A stretch of 64,000 bases of DNA from Leifsonia sp. TF02-11 (GTDB lineage Bacteria > Actinomycetota > Actinomycetes > Actinomycetales > Microbacteriaceae). This document shows positions 8,271-16,202 of the stretch, piece by piece (the stretch's first letter is position 1; the number at the start of each line of letters is the position of its first letter). Location: the NCBI RefSeq assembly GCF_017565305.1, contig NZ_JAGEKP010000001.1, positions 186,001 through 250,000 on the forward strand, written 5' to 3'. The position numbers were made by a program, and so were the translations under genes. A model generated the notes under the pieces. It did not search any database, was not told the origin of the DNA, and saw only the letters and a program-made list of their open reading frames with translations.

Positions 8271-9692
8271 ATGCCCCACACGACCGTCTTCGAACGGCAC
8301 GCCCCCTCCGCCTCCGCAATTGCGCACCTCTTGGAGGGCAGCAAGCACGGCTCGTTCTGGATCGCCGACGCACCGGCCGCCCGGCGCCCGGCGGTCGAGG
8401 AGCCGCTCCGCGCCGACCTCGCCGTCGTGGGCGGGGGCTACCTCGGCCTGTGGACCGCGCTGCTCGCCAAGCAGCGGGACCCCGGCTCGCGCGTGGTGCT
8501 GCTGGAGGCCGAGCGGATCGGCTGGGCGGCCTCCGGTCGCAACGGCGGCTTCTGCGAGGCCAGCCTCACGCACGGTGAGGTCAACGGTCGCGCCCGGTTC
8601 CCGAAGGAGTTCGACCGCCTCCAGCAGCTCGGCCGCGAGAACCTCGACGAGATCGAACGCACCCTCGCGGAGCTGAACGTGGACGCCGACTTCGAGCGTA
8701 CCGGCGTGCTGAACGTGGCGGTCGAGCCCCACCAGGTCGCCTGGGCCGAAGAGGCCGCCGCCGACGGCGACGGCGAGTTCCTCGACGAGGACGCGGTGCG
8801 CGCCGAAGTCGACTCGCCCACCTACCTCGCCGGCGTCTGGAACCGCAGCGACGCCGCCCTCGTGCACCCGGCGAAGCTGGCGAGATGTCTCGCGGAGGCG
8901 TGCGAGGCGCTCGGCGTGAAGCTCTACGAGGGATCGTCGGTCGACGGCGTGCAGACCGACGGGTCCGGCCCGGTGCGGCTGGGCGTGAACGGCACGGTCG
9001 TCACGGCCGACCGGGTGGTGCTGGCGACCAACGTGTTCCCCGCGCTGCTCAAGCGCAACCGGCTGATGACCGTGCCGGTGTACGACTACGTGCTGATGAC
9101 CGAGCCGCTCACGGCCGGCCAGCTCGCCGACATCGGATGGAGCAACCGGCAGGGGCTGGCCGACATGGGCAACCAGTTCCACTACTACCGGCTCTCGCAC
9201 GACGGCCGGCTGCTGTTCGGCGGCTACGACGCGATCTACCACTACGGCCGCAGGGTCGAGCCCGCGTACGAGGAGCGGCGCGCGACGTTCGAACGGCTCG
9301 CCGGGCACCTGCTCACGACATTCCCGCAGCTGGAGGGCATCCGCGCGACCCACCGCTGGGCCGGCGCGATCGACACGTGCAGCAGGTTCTGCGCGTTCTA
9401 CGGGACCGCTCGCAAGGGGCGGGTGGCCTACGCGAGCGGGTTCACCGGGCTCGGCGTCGGCAGCACGCGGTTCGCCGCGCGGGTGCTGCTCGACCTCCTG
9501 GGCGGCACACCGACCGAGCTGACCGAGCTGAAGATGGTCCGCACGAAGCCGACGCCGTTCCCGCCGGAGCCTCTGGCGAGCACCGGCATCAACCTCAGCA
9601 GATGGGCGCTGAACCGCGCCGACCACAACGAAGGGCGCAGGAACGTCCTCCAGAAGACCCTCGATGCGGTCGGTCTCGGCTTCGACTCGTAG
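8271..9692 (+). CDS. FAD-dependent oxidoreductase (DAO family, PuuB-like)
   Basis: A 473-residue cytoplasmic flavoprotein. The Rossmann FAD-binding segment VVGGGYLGLWTALLA (about 52-66) is followed by an acidic ribose-binding residue (LLEAERIG, about 78-85) and the ASGRNGGF motif typical of DAO/PuuB enzymes. PuuB oxidises gamma-glutamylputrescine to an aldehyde with release of ammonia; related enzymes act on sarcosine or D-amino acids. Here the next gene encodes an aldehyde dehydrogenase and an amidohydrolase and importer precede it, so oxidation of an amine to an aldehyde fits best. RBS AGAGGAG lies 5 nt before the ATG. The precise substrate is not decided by the sequence. Confidence 0.88.
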   Translation: MPHTTVFERHAPSASAIAHLLEGSKHGSFWIADAPAARRPAVEEPLRADLAVVGGGYLGLWTALLAKQRDPGSRVVLLEAERIGWAASGRNGGFCEASLTHGEVNGRARFPKEFDRLQQLGRENLDEIERTLAELNVDADFERTGVLNVAVEPHQVAWAEEAAADGDGEFLDEDAVRAEVDSPTYLAGVWNRSDAALVHPAKLARCLAEACEALGVKLYEGSSVDGVQTDGSGPVRLGVNGTVVTADRVVLATNVFPALLKRNRLMTVPVYDYVLMTEPLTAGQLADIGWSNRQGLADMGNQFHYYRLSHDGRLLFGGYDAIYHYGRRVEPAYEERRATFERLAGHLLTTFPQLEGIRATHRWAGAIDTCSRFCAFYGTARKGRVAYASGFTGLGVGSTRFAARVLLDLLGGTPTELTELKMVRTKPTPFPPEPLASTGINLSRWALNRADHNEGRRNVLQKTLDAVGLGFDS

Positions 9693-9812
9693 CGCGACTC
9701 GTAGCGCGAGCCGCACCGGACCCGTAGGGTCTTACCGAGGGCCCCTTCCGGACTGCCCTCCGCCACGATCACCCAGGGCCACGACCCCGTCACTGTAGGA
9801 ATAAGGAGCAAC

Positions 9813-11180
9813 ATGAGCTACGCCGTGACCAATCCCGCCACGGGCGAGACGGTCAAGACCTTCGACACGATCACCGACGCCGGCCTCGAGGCCGCGATCG
9901 CGTCGGCCGACAACGCGTACCGCACCTGGTCGAAGACGACCACGGTCGAGGAGCGCGCGGCGCTGGTGCGCCGGGTCGGTCAGCTGCACGTCGAACGTCG
10001 CCAGGAGCTGGCCGACATCATCGTGCGCGAGATGGGCAAGCCGGTCGAGCAGGCGCTGGGCGAGGTCGACTTCGCCGGCGCGATCTACGAGTACTACGCC
10101 GACCACGCGTCGGAGTTCCTGAAGGACGAGCCGATCCAGCTGCTCGACGGCACCGGCTCCGCCGTCGTGCGCCGGTCGGGCCTCGGCGTGCTGCTCGGCA
10201 TCATGCCGTGGAACTTCCCGTACTACCAGGTCGCGCGCTTCGCCGGCCCGAACCTGATCATCGGCAACACCATCCTGCTCAAGCACGCCGAGCAGTGCCC
10301 GGAGTCGGCAGCGGCCATCGAGAAGATCTTCCTCGACGCGGGCTTCCCCGAGGGCGCCTATGTCAACATCTACGCGTCGCACGACCAGATCGAGACGGTC
10401 ATCGCCGACCCGCGCGTGCAGGGCGTCTCGCTCACCGGCTCCGAGCGCGCCGGCGCGAAGGTCGCCGAGATCGCCGGCCGCAACCTCAAGAAGGTCGTGC
10501 TGGAGCTCGGCGGGTCCGACCCGTTCATCCTGCTGTCGACCGATGACCTCGACGCCACCGTGCAGAACGCCGTCGACGCGCGCCTCGACAACAGCGGGCA
10601 GTCCTGCAACGCGGCCAAGCGCTTCGTCGTCGCCGACGAACTGTACGACTCGTTCCTGGCCAAGTTCACCGCCAAGCTCGCCGAGGTGGAGGCCGGCGAC
10701 CCGACGAGCGAGAGCGCGGCACTGGGCCCGCTGTCGTCGCTTCGGGCCGCCGAGGGCCTCGAAGACCAGGTGCAGCGCGCGGTCGCGGCCGGGGCGACGC
10801 TGGTGCGCGGCGGCGGCCGCAACGGCGCGTTCTTCGAGACCACGGTGCTGACCGACGTGACGCCGGACAACCCTGCCTCCAAGGAGGAGTTCTTCGGGCC
10901 GGTCGCGCAGGTCTTCCGCGCGAAGGACGAGGCCGAAGCGGTGCGCATCGCGAACGACACCCCGTTCGGCCTCGGTTCGTACCTCTACACGACCGACCCC
11001 GCGCAGGCCGACCGCGTCGCCGACCAGATCGAGGCCGGCATGGTCTTCGTCAACGTCGTGCTGGCCGACGGCGCGGAGCTGCCCTTCGGCGGCGTGAAGC
11101 GCTCCGGCTCCGGCCGCGAGCTCGGCCGCTTCGGCGCCGACGAGTTCGTCAACAAGAAGCTCATCCGCATCGGCGGCTGA
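9813..11180 (+). CDS. NAD(P)-dependent aldehyde dehydrogenase, succinate-semialdehyde dehydrogenase type
   Basis: A 455-residue ALDH. The cofactor and active-site landmarks are present: MPWNFP (131-136), SLTGSERAG (207-215), general-base Glu231 in LELGGSD and nucleophile Cys265 in GQSCNAAKR, and a C-terminal PFGGVKRSGSGRELG. Length and motifs match actinobacterial succinate-semialdehyde dehydrogenases. As the last gene of the unit it would convert the aldehyde made by the flavoprotein into a carboxylate that can enter central metabolism. A GGAG Shine-Dalgarno site lies 5 nt before the ATG. A 120-bp gap to the previous gene contains TAGGGT near 9725, so a weak internal promoter is possible. 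Confidence 0.9.
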   Translation: MSYAVTNPATGETVKTFDTITDAGLEAAIASADNAYRTWSKTTTVEERAALVRRVGQLHVERRQELADIIVREMGKPVEQALGEVDFAGAIYEYYADHASEFLKDEPIQLLDGTGSAVVRRSGLGVLLGIMPWNFPYYQVARFAGPNLIIGNTILLKHAEQCPESAAAIEKIFLDAGFPEGAYVNIYASHDQIETVIADPRVQGVSLTGSERAGAKVAEIAGRNLKKVVLELGGSDPFILLSTDDLDATVQNAVDARLDNSGQSCNAAKRFVVADELYDSFLAKFTAKLAEVEAGDPTSESAALGPLSSLRAAEGLEDQVQRAVAAGATLVRGGGRNGAFFETTVLTDVTPDNPASKEEFFGPVAQVFRAKDEAEAVRIANDTPFGLGSYLYTTDPAQADRVADQIEAGMVFVNVVLADGAELPFGGVKRSGSGRELGRFGADEFVNKKLIRIGG

Positions 11181-11198
11181 GCGCCCTCCCCACCCGAA

Positions 11199-11253
11199 GA
11201 TTCGTCACGAATGTCACCATTCGTGCCACGAATATCGACATTCGTGACGAATC
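11199..11253. promoter_or_regulatory. Array of three palindromes with centres exactly 20 bp apart
   Basis: Three related palindromes are visible: ATTCGTCACGAAT (11200-11212), ATTCGTGCCACGAAT (11219-11233) and ATTCGTGACGAAT (11240-11252). Their centres are at 11206, 11226 and 11246. The outer two also form a perfect 17-bp inverted repeat (11199-11215 with 11237-11253). The array ends 2 nt before the G-rich Shine-Dalgarno sequence of the hydrolase gene. A three-dimer operator for an unidentified regulator, or a strong RNA/cruciform structure ending the upstream unit, are the two readings. Confidence 0.7.
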
Positions 11254-11268
11254 TCGGGGGGAGTTGGC

Positions 11269-13239
11269 TTGCCGCGGGCGACTGGCGTGCGCGACAGTGT
11301 CAGCGTGAATGAGCTTCCGATCGTCTACTGCCGCGGGTACGCCGGCCCGACCAGCCAGATCGACGCCACGGTCAACGATCCCTTCTACGGCTTCAACGAG
11401 GGCGCCACCCACACCAGGGTCAACGGCGACGGCGATCCGAAGTTCTACCAGTTCGAGGGGCCGCTGCTGCGGCTGCTCGGCGAGCACGACTACCAGGTGC
11501 TCGTGCGGGGGAGCCAGAAGGAGCTGCTCGCGACGGCGGTCGACGGCACGCTTCCGCAGAAGTCGATCTGGATCCACCGCTTCTACGACGAGGCCGCGAC
11601 CACCTACGCGGCGCCCACGCCCCGCTCGGGCAACCTGTTCGACCGGGCGATCACCTGGACAGAGGACCTCGTGCGCGAGCACACCACGGCTCAAGGGTTC
11701 GACATCGAGCAGGCGGCGCGCGAACTCTACGATCTCGTCCTCCTGGTGCGCGAGAAGACCGGCGCCCCGAAGGTGTTCCTCGTCGCGCACTCGATGGGCG
11801 GCCTGGTAGCGCGCTGCATGATGCAGAAGATCTGCGAGGAGGACGGCCGCATCCCCGCCAAGGAGCTCGTCGCCAAGTTCTGCACCTACGCGACCCCGCA
11901 CGGCGGCATCGTCTTCACCGGCGGCCTGATGAACTGGCTGATGGAGACGTTCGGACCGGCCGGGTCCGACATCTTCTCTCCTCCCAAGATGTACGGGTAT
12001 CTGACGCCGGGCAAGAAGTTCGGCGACAAGCCGTTGGGCGAAGCGTGGGATCCGCGCGTCATCCCGGCCGACATCTTCGACGTCGACGACGTGTTCTGCA
12101 TCGTCGGCACCGACTCCACCGACTACAACCTGGCCAAGCTGGGCGTCGGGCCGCGCAGCGACGGGCTCGTGCTCATCGAGAACGCGTACGTGAAGGGCGC
12201 GCACCGCGCCTTCGTCTACAAGTCGCACTCCGGCCCGTACGGCGAGGTGAACTCGGAGGAGGGCTACCAGAACCTGTCGCGCTTCCTGTTCGGGCACTGG
12301 GCGGTGCAGGTGGAGTTGAGCTCGCTGCCTCCCGCAGCGGCGGTCGACGCCCACCCGGACGTCGCCTGGCAGGCCGACCTCCAGCTCGCCATCCGCGGGC
12401 TGTCCGTGCTCATCACCGAGCAGAAGGCGGTGCACTACAACCCGGTGCAGCTGAACGCCGAGATCGCGCAGCATGCGCCGGGAGCCCCTGGCGACGACTC
12501 GGTGGACGCGCCGATCCCGCTGGTGGGCACGTTCCTGTTCTCGAAGGAGCCGCCGAGCGACCTCCCACCGACGAACGTGACGCCGGGAGTGGGGGACGAC
12601 CCGGCGCCGGCAGTGCCCTCGACGACAGCGACCGCGCCGGCGGCGGCCGCGCAGAGCGAGCCTCCCCGCCAGGGCTGGTGGCATCGCTTCCTCGACTCGT
12701 TCAGCGCGGGCGAGGACGAGCAGGAGCGCGAGGCGCCCTCGCTGGAGCCGGTCACTGTCGCCCTCGACAACCCGCTCGATCCGACCCTCCCGGCCGTGGC
12801 CGCTGCAGCGGTGGCGTCGGTGGCGCACGACCTCGCGCCGCAGGCGGCGGCTCCCGTCGGCAGCTATGCGCAGCTCAGCCAGGACCTCTCCCGGTACGCG
12901 CTGACCCTGCGCGTGTATCAGGTCATCACGCGCAACGGCGTCTTCGACTTCAGCAGCAACCTGGAGCAGGTCGGCGACTGGCAGGACGTGCTCATCGTCG
13001 ACATCGGCCGCTCCGCCGACGGGCGCTTCGGCGCCTGGACCGGCTGGAACAGCGCGGTCCCCGGCGCGATCAACCAGCTCGGCCAGATGGCGAACGAGCT
13101 GACGCTGACCCCCGACCCCCAGAACCCGAACGTCATCCGCGCCGCCCTCCCGCTCCCGGATGCCGCGCGGGCGCTCCCCGTGTTCGGCCCGGCTGCACAG
13201 CTGGCCTTCACGATCACGAACCGGGACGCGAACCGGTAG
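11269..13239 (+). CDS. Lipase-like alpha/beta hydrolase with long C-terminal extension
   Basis: A 656-residue protein. The N-terminal half is an alpha/beta hydrolase with a PGAP1/lipase-type nucleophile elbow VAHSMGGLVAR (Ser near 175). A Pro/Ala-rich linker (about 425-465) leads to a C-terminal region of about 190 residues (LRVYQVITRNGVFDFSSNLEQVGDWQDVLIVDIG) that I do not recognise. There is no signal peptide. Start choice: TTG at 11269 has a GGGGGGAG Shine-Dalgarno sequence 5-6 nt upstream; GTG at 11305 is an alternative but lacks one. Hydrolysis of an ester is inferred from the elbow; the substrate is unknown. The gene sits alone behind a striking triple-palindrome array, so it is probably tightly regulated. 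Confidence 0.8.
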   Translation: MPRATGVRDSVSVNELPIVYCRGYAGPTSQIDATVNDPFYGFNEGATHTRVNGDGDPKFYQFEGPLLRLLGEHDYQVLVRGSQKELLATAVDGTLPQKSIWIHRFYDEAATTYAAPTPRSGNLFDRAITWTEDLVREHTTAQGFDIEQAARELYDLVLLVREKTGAPKVFLVAHSMGGLVARCMMQKICEEDGRIPAKELVAKFCTYATPHGGIVFTGGLMNWLMETFGPAGSDIFSPPKMYGYLTPGKKFGDKPLGEAWDPRVIPADIFDVDDVFCIVGTDSTDYNLAKLGVGPRSDGLVLIENAYVKGAHRAFVYKSHSGPYGEVNSEEGYQNLSRFLFGHWAVQVELSSLPPAAAVDAHPDVAWQADLQLAIRGLSVLITEQKAVHYNPVQLNAEIAQHAPGAPGDDSVDAPIPLVGTFLFSKEPPSDLPPTNVTPGVGDDPAPAVPSTTATAPAAAAQSEPPRQGWWHRFLDSFSAGEDEQEREAPSLEPVTVALDNPLDPTLPAVAAAAVASVAHDLAPQAAAPVGSYAQLSQDLSRYALTLRVYQVITRNGVFDFSSNLEQVGDWQDVLIVDIGRSADGRFGAWTGWNSAVPGAINQLGQMANELTLTPDPQNPNVIRAALPLPDAARALPVFGPAAQLAFTITNRDANR

Positions 13240-13251
13240 CCCTCGATGGAG

Positions 13252-13257
13252 TAGCGT
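13252..13257 (+). promoter_or_regulatory. Candidate -10 box for leaderless PrsW-like gene
   Basis: TAGCGT ends 7 nt before the ATG at 13265, so transcription would start at or next to the start codon. No Shine-Dalgarno sequence and no good -35 are visible. Position is the main evidence. Confidence 0.35.
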
Positions 13258-13264
13258 CGGCCGC

Positions 13265-14224
13265 ATGACCGCCGTCGTGCCGAACGTCGAGAGCCGTGAC
13301 CACCCGCACCACCACCACGGCTGGTGGTGGAAGACCCTGCTCGCGGGCCTGGGGCTGTGGGTCATCACGATCGTGGTCACCGCGGTCACCGGCAACAACA
13401 ACCTCGTGCCGACCCTCATCCTGCTGGGCAGCTTCCTCGTGCCGTTCTGCGTCGTCCTGTTCGCGATCGAACGGGTGACCGGGTCGATCAGCACCCTGCA
13501 GCTCATCCTGGCGTTCTTCGTCGGCGGGATCTTCGGCGTGCTCGGGGCGTCGCTGCTGGAGGCCGACCTCCACGAGAGCTTCTGGGTGTACGGGCTGGTC
13601 GGGCTGATCGAGGAGTTCGTCAAGGTCGTGCTGCTGGTGATCTTCGGCTGGCGCACCGTGCCGAAGACCGCGAAACAGGGCGCGCTCCTCGGTGCGACGA
13701 TCGGCGCGGGGTTCGCGGCGTTCGAGTCGGCGGGGTACGCGTTCAACGCGGCCATCACCTCCCGCGGCATCGACCTCGTCTCGCTGCTGGAGACCGAGCT
13801 GGTCCGCGCCATCCTGGCGCCGGTCGGGCACGTGATGTGGACGGCCATCCTCGGCGCCGTGATCTTCGGTGCGGCGGGCGGAGGCCGACGGTTCCGCTGG
13901 TCGTGGTGGATCCTGCTCGCCTACGCGTGCGTCTCCCTGCTGCACGCAGCCTGGGACTCCGCCGCCGACATCGCGTCGTTCTTCGCGGTGCTCTTCACCG
14001 GCGACGCGCTGCAGCAGTTGCAGAACGGCGCCCTGCAGCAGAGCACGGCGAATCAGGTGGAGGCCCTGGCGATGCTGCTCTACGTCATCGGGCTGGCGTT
14101 CGTGTCGGCTGTCGGCATCGTCACGCTCGGGCTGGTGCTGCGGCACTACCGCCGGGTGGAGCGGGATGCGGGTGCGGAGGCGGTCGAGCCGCGCGCGGAG
14201 GAGGCCGCGCCGCCTCTCACCTGA
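13265..14224 (+). CDS. PrsW family intramembrane metalloprotease
   Basis: A 319-residue polytopic membrane protein with about eight hydrophobic segments. The family motifs are in order: EEFVK (116-120), the FE pair in GFAAFESAGY (150-158), a His in PVGHVMW and LLHAAWD. These match the glutamate and histidine residues of PrsW-type proteases of the CPBP superfamily; in Bacillus PrsW cleaves the anti-sigma factor RsiW. The substrate here is unknown; the ECF sigma gene about 2 kb away is ECF41 type, which is controlled by its own C-terminal domain, so a link is not implied. The N terminus carries a His-rich HPHHHHGWWW stretch before the first helix, an odd feature that could bind metal. The ATG at 13265 is used. 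Confidence 0.85.
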   Translation: MTAVVPNVESRDHPHHHHGWWWKTLLAGLGLWVITIVVTAVTGNNNLVPTLILLGSFLVPFCVVLFAIERVTGSISTLQLILAFFVGGIFGVLGASLLEADLHESFWVYGLVGLIEEFVKVVLLVIFGWRTVPKTAKQGALLGATIGAGFAAFESAGYAFNAAITSRGIDLVSLLETELVRAILAPVGHVMWTAILGAVIFGAAGGGRRFRWSWWILLAYACVSLLHAAWDSAADIASFFAVLFTGDALQQLQNGALQQSTANQVEALAMLLYVIGLAFVSAVGIVTLGLVLRHYRRVERDAGAEAVEPRAEEAAPPLT

Positions 14225-14248
14225 GCCGCACGTCACCGACCCGCACGC

Positions 14249-14305
14249 CGAAGGGCACGTTGTTGTCCCTTTCGGGCGCCGAAAGGGACAACGACGTGCC
14301 CTTCG
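14249..14305. repeat. Interspersed intergenic palindrome, copy A
   Basis: A 57-bp hairpin with 27-nt arms (14249-14275 and 14279-14305) and a GCG loop. The arms pair throughout except one T-G wobble. It lies 24 bp after the PrsW-like stop and 12 bp before the stop of the convergent penta-HTH gene. Each arm is itself a partial inverted repeat (CGAAGGG and CCCTTTCG), so two small hairpins could form instead of one. Nearly the same element occurs at 18135, 26324 and 31850. Confidence 0.9.
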
Positions 14306-14317
14306 ATCGCCGACGCG

Positions 14318-15160
14318 TCACGCGTGCCGCTCCGACGGCGTGATCGGGCCGGGACGGTCGGCGTAGGTGCGGCCGGTCACGACCAGGCGCAGCAGCGCCG
14401 CTGTCACGTCGTACCGCTCCGCCAGCTCGGCCAGTGGCGCGCCGGCGGCGTAGGCCTCGCGGATGCTGCGCACCTCGTCGTCGCCGAGCCGGTGGCGGTG
14501 CGGCTCGGCGATCGGGCCGCCGTGCGCCGCGTGGCTGCTGCCGCGGACGATGAGGCTGACCCGCTGCTGGCTGGTGCCGAACCGTCGCGCGATCTCGGTC
14601 TGCGAGACACCCTCGCTGTGCAGGCGCCGCATCTGCACGACCTCGTCGTCCTCACCCGCCGTCTCGGCGACCCCGGTCGTGGCGCCGCGGACGACGGAAG
14701 CGATGGTCCAGTGCGAGACGCCGAAGGCCTCCGCGACGGCCGCGCGGTCGTCGCCCGCGGCCAGACGCTCGCGGATGCGTTCGACCTGCTCGACGGTCAA
14801 CGGCCGGGCGCGGGCGGCGACGGAATTGGTGAGCGGACCGCCGACGTCAGCGAAGGCGCGGCCGGACGCGATGTTCGAGACCATCTGGTGCGAGATCCCG
14901 TAGCGCTCCGAGATGGCGGCGCGCGGGGTTCCCGCGGCGATGGCCTCGCGGATGGCCACGACCTCCTCGCTGGTCACCTTGCGGCTCTTGCCCGGCAGGA
15001 TCGGGCCGCCCGCCTCCAGCCGCGATCGACCGGTGACCAGGCTCGACACCGTGTTCTGGCGCACGCCGTACTCGTCGGCGAGCTGCACCTGGCGGGCGCC
15101 GGCCGCGTACTTCTCGCGCAGCTCGCGCACCTGCGCGTCGGAGAGCGGGACGGAGACCAT
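14318..15160 (-). CDS. Protein of five tandem HTH units
   Basis: A 280-residue protein made almost wholly of five repeats of about 50-55 residues. Each starts with a helix of the pattern (D/E)(D/E)(E/Q)V..IRE..AAG, continues with the HTH (A.LAERYGV....V..V..GR) and mostly closes with a GGP turn. Units begin near LSDAQVRELRE, VTSEEVVAIRE, LTVEQVERIRE, DDEVVQMRRLH and LGDDEVRSIRE. Units 3 and 5 have lost parts of the GGP turn. No other domain is present, so it may bind DNA at several contacts at once, as a multivalent regulator or nucleoid protein. I know no named family for it. The ATG at 15160 begins directly before repeat 1. Confidence 0.75.
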   Translation of the reverse strand: MVSVPLSDAQVRELREKYAAGARQVQLADEYGVRQNTVSSLVTGRSRLEAGGPILPGKSRKVTSEEVVAIREAIAAGTPRAAISERYGISHQMVSNIASGRAFADVGGPLTNSVAARARPLTVEQVERIRERLAAGDDRAAVAEAFGVSHWTIASVVRGATTGVAETAGEDDEVVQMRRLHSEGVSQTEIARRFGTSQQRVSLIVRGSSHAAHGGPIAEPHRHRLGDDEVRSIREAYAAGAPLAELAERYDVTAALLRLVVTGRTYADRPGPITPSERHA

Positions 15161-15233
15161 GAGGCGAGAGTAGCGGCGAGCACGGCCGGGACGGAACGAC
15201 CGACGCGCCCGGTCGGCGTTCGTCGTGCGCCGA

Positions 15234-16202
15234 TCACTCCGGAAAGCGGCGTTTGGCCAGCGGGGGCAGCGGGTCGCCGCCGGCCGCGAGTCGAGCACGG
15301 TTGGCCTCCCGCAGCACCGACCAGGCGTCAGCGACTGGACCGACGTGACCGAGCTTGTCCGGGTTGATGACGCTGCGGATCGTCTGGATGCCGCCCGGCA
15401 CGATCTCCAGCACCATCGTGTTGACCACACCGCCGTCGCGGTCGCGGAACACCGCACCGGGTTGCCCGTTGATCTCGCGGGGCTCGACGATGCCGCCGAT
15501 CGCCTGGAACGGTCCCGACATCGCCACCAGCACGTGCGCCACGTTCTCCACGCCGACGATCCGCTGCGCCCACTGCGGGGCCTTGCCCCCGCCGTCGCCC
15601 ACCATGTCGACGTCGGCGACCAGCAGCGCGCGCAGCGCCTCCACGTCTCCGGCGCGGAAGGCGTCGAAGAACCGACTGGCCAAGGCCTCCCGCTCAGCGC
15701 GGTCGGCGTCGAACCGCGGGCGCCCGTCGTCCATGTGCCGCCGGGCGCGCACGGCCAGCTGCCGGCACGCGGCTTCCGACCGGCCGACGGCCGCGGCGAT
15801 CTCGGGGAAGTCGAACGCGAACACCTCGCGCAGCACGAACACGGCGCGCTCCAGCGGGGAGAGGCGTTCGAGCGGCAGGAGCGCCGCCATCGACAGGGAG
15901 TCGGAGAGCTCGGCCGCCCGCTCGGGATCCTCGTACGGGTCCGAGAGCAGCGGCTCGGGGAACCACGGCCCGACATAGGCCTCCCTGCGCACCCGGGCCG
16001 ATCCGAGCACGTCGATCGAGACGCGGGTCACGACCGTCGAGAGGTACGCCCTGAGGGAGGTCGGCTGCACCTGTGCCGCCTCGAACCGCAGCCAGGTCTC
16101 CTGCACGGCGTCCTCGGCCTCCGTGACGCTGCCGAGGATGCGGTACGCGATCGAGAACAGCAGCGGCCGCAACTCTTCGAAGGTCTCGTCCTCACCGGTC
16201 AC
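15234..16202 (-). CDS. ECF41-type sigma factor with fused SnoaL-like regulatory domain
   Basis: A 322-residue sigma factor. Region sigma2 (FSIAYRILGSVTEAEDAVQETWLRF) and sigma4 (RLSPLERAVFVLREVFAFDFPEIAAAVGRSEAACRQL) are joined by a linker with the ECF41 WxPEP motif (WFPEP, 80-84). The C-terminal extension has the other ECF41 signatures DGGGK (203-207) and NPDKL (280-284). In this group the C-terminal domain replaces a separate anti-sigma factor and tunes activity. GTG at 16202 overlaps the stop of the epimerase gene by 4 bp, so the two are co-transcribed. A promoter of the published ECF41 type precedes the pair, so it is likely autoregulated. Confidence 0.93.
   Translation of the reverse strand: MTGEDETFEELRPLLFSIAYRILGSVTEAEDAVQETWLRFEAAQVQPTSLRAYLSTVVTRVSIDVLGSARVRREAYVGPWFPEPLLSDPYEDPERAAELSDSLSMAALLPLERLSPLERAVFVLREVFAFDFPEIAAAVGRSEAACRQLAVRARRHMDDGRPRFDADRAEREALASRFFDAFRAGDVEALRALLVADVDMVGDGGGKAPQWAQRIVGVENVAHVLVAMSGPFQAIGGIVEPREINGQPGAVFRDRDGGVVNTMVLEIVPGGIQTIRSVINPDKLGHVGPVADAWSVLREANRARLAAGGDPLPPLAKRRFPE

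Noticed and set aside
9720-9812. Riboswitch or attenuator before the aldehyde dehydrogenase gene
   Set aside because: The 120-bp gap shows no extended pairing or conserved core that I can recognise.
13160-13264. Extended start for the PrsW-like protein overlapping the hydrolase gene
   Set aside because: The added residues are a shadow of the hydrolase C terminus; ATG 13265 with a -10 box just upstream starts the family sequence.
14249-14305. A short coding extension through the palindrome (open frames run through copies A to D)
   Set aside because: The repeats lie beyond good stop codons of genes in the right frame; the peptides encoded differ by frame and direction, while the stem pairing is kept.
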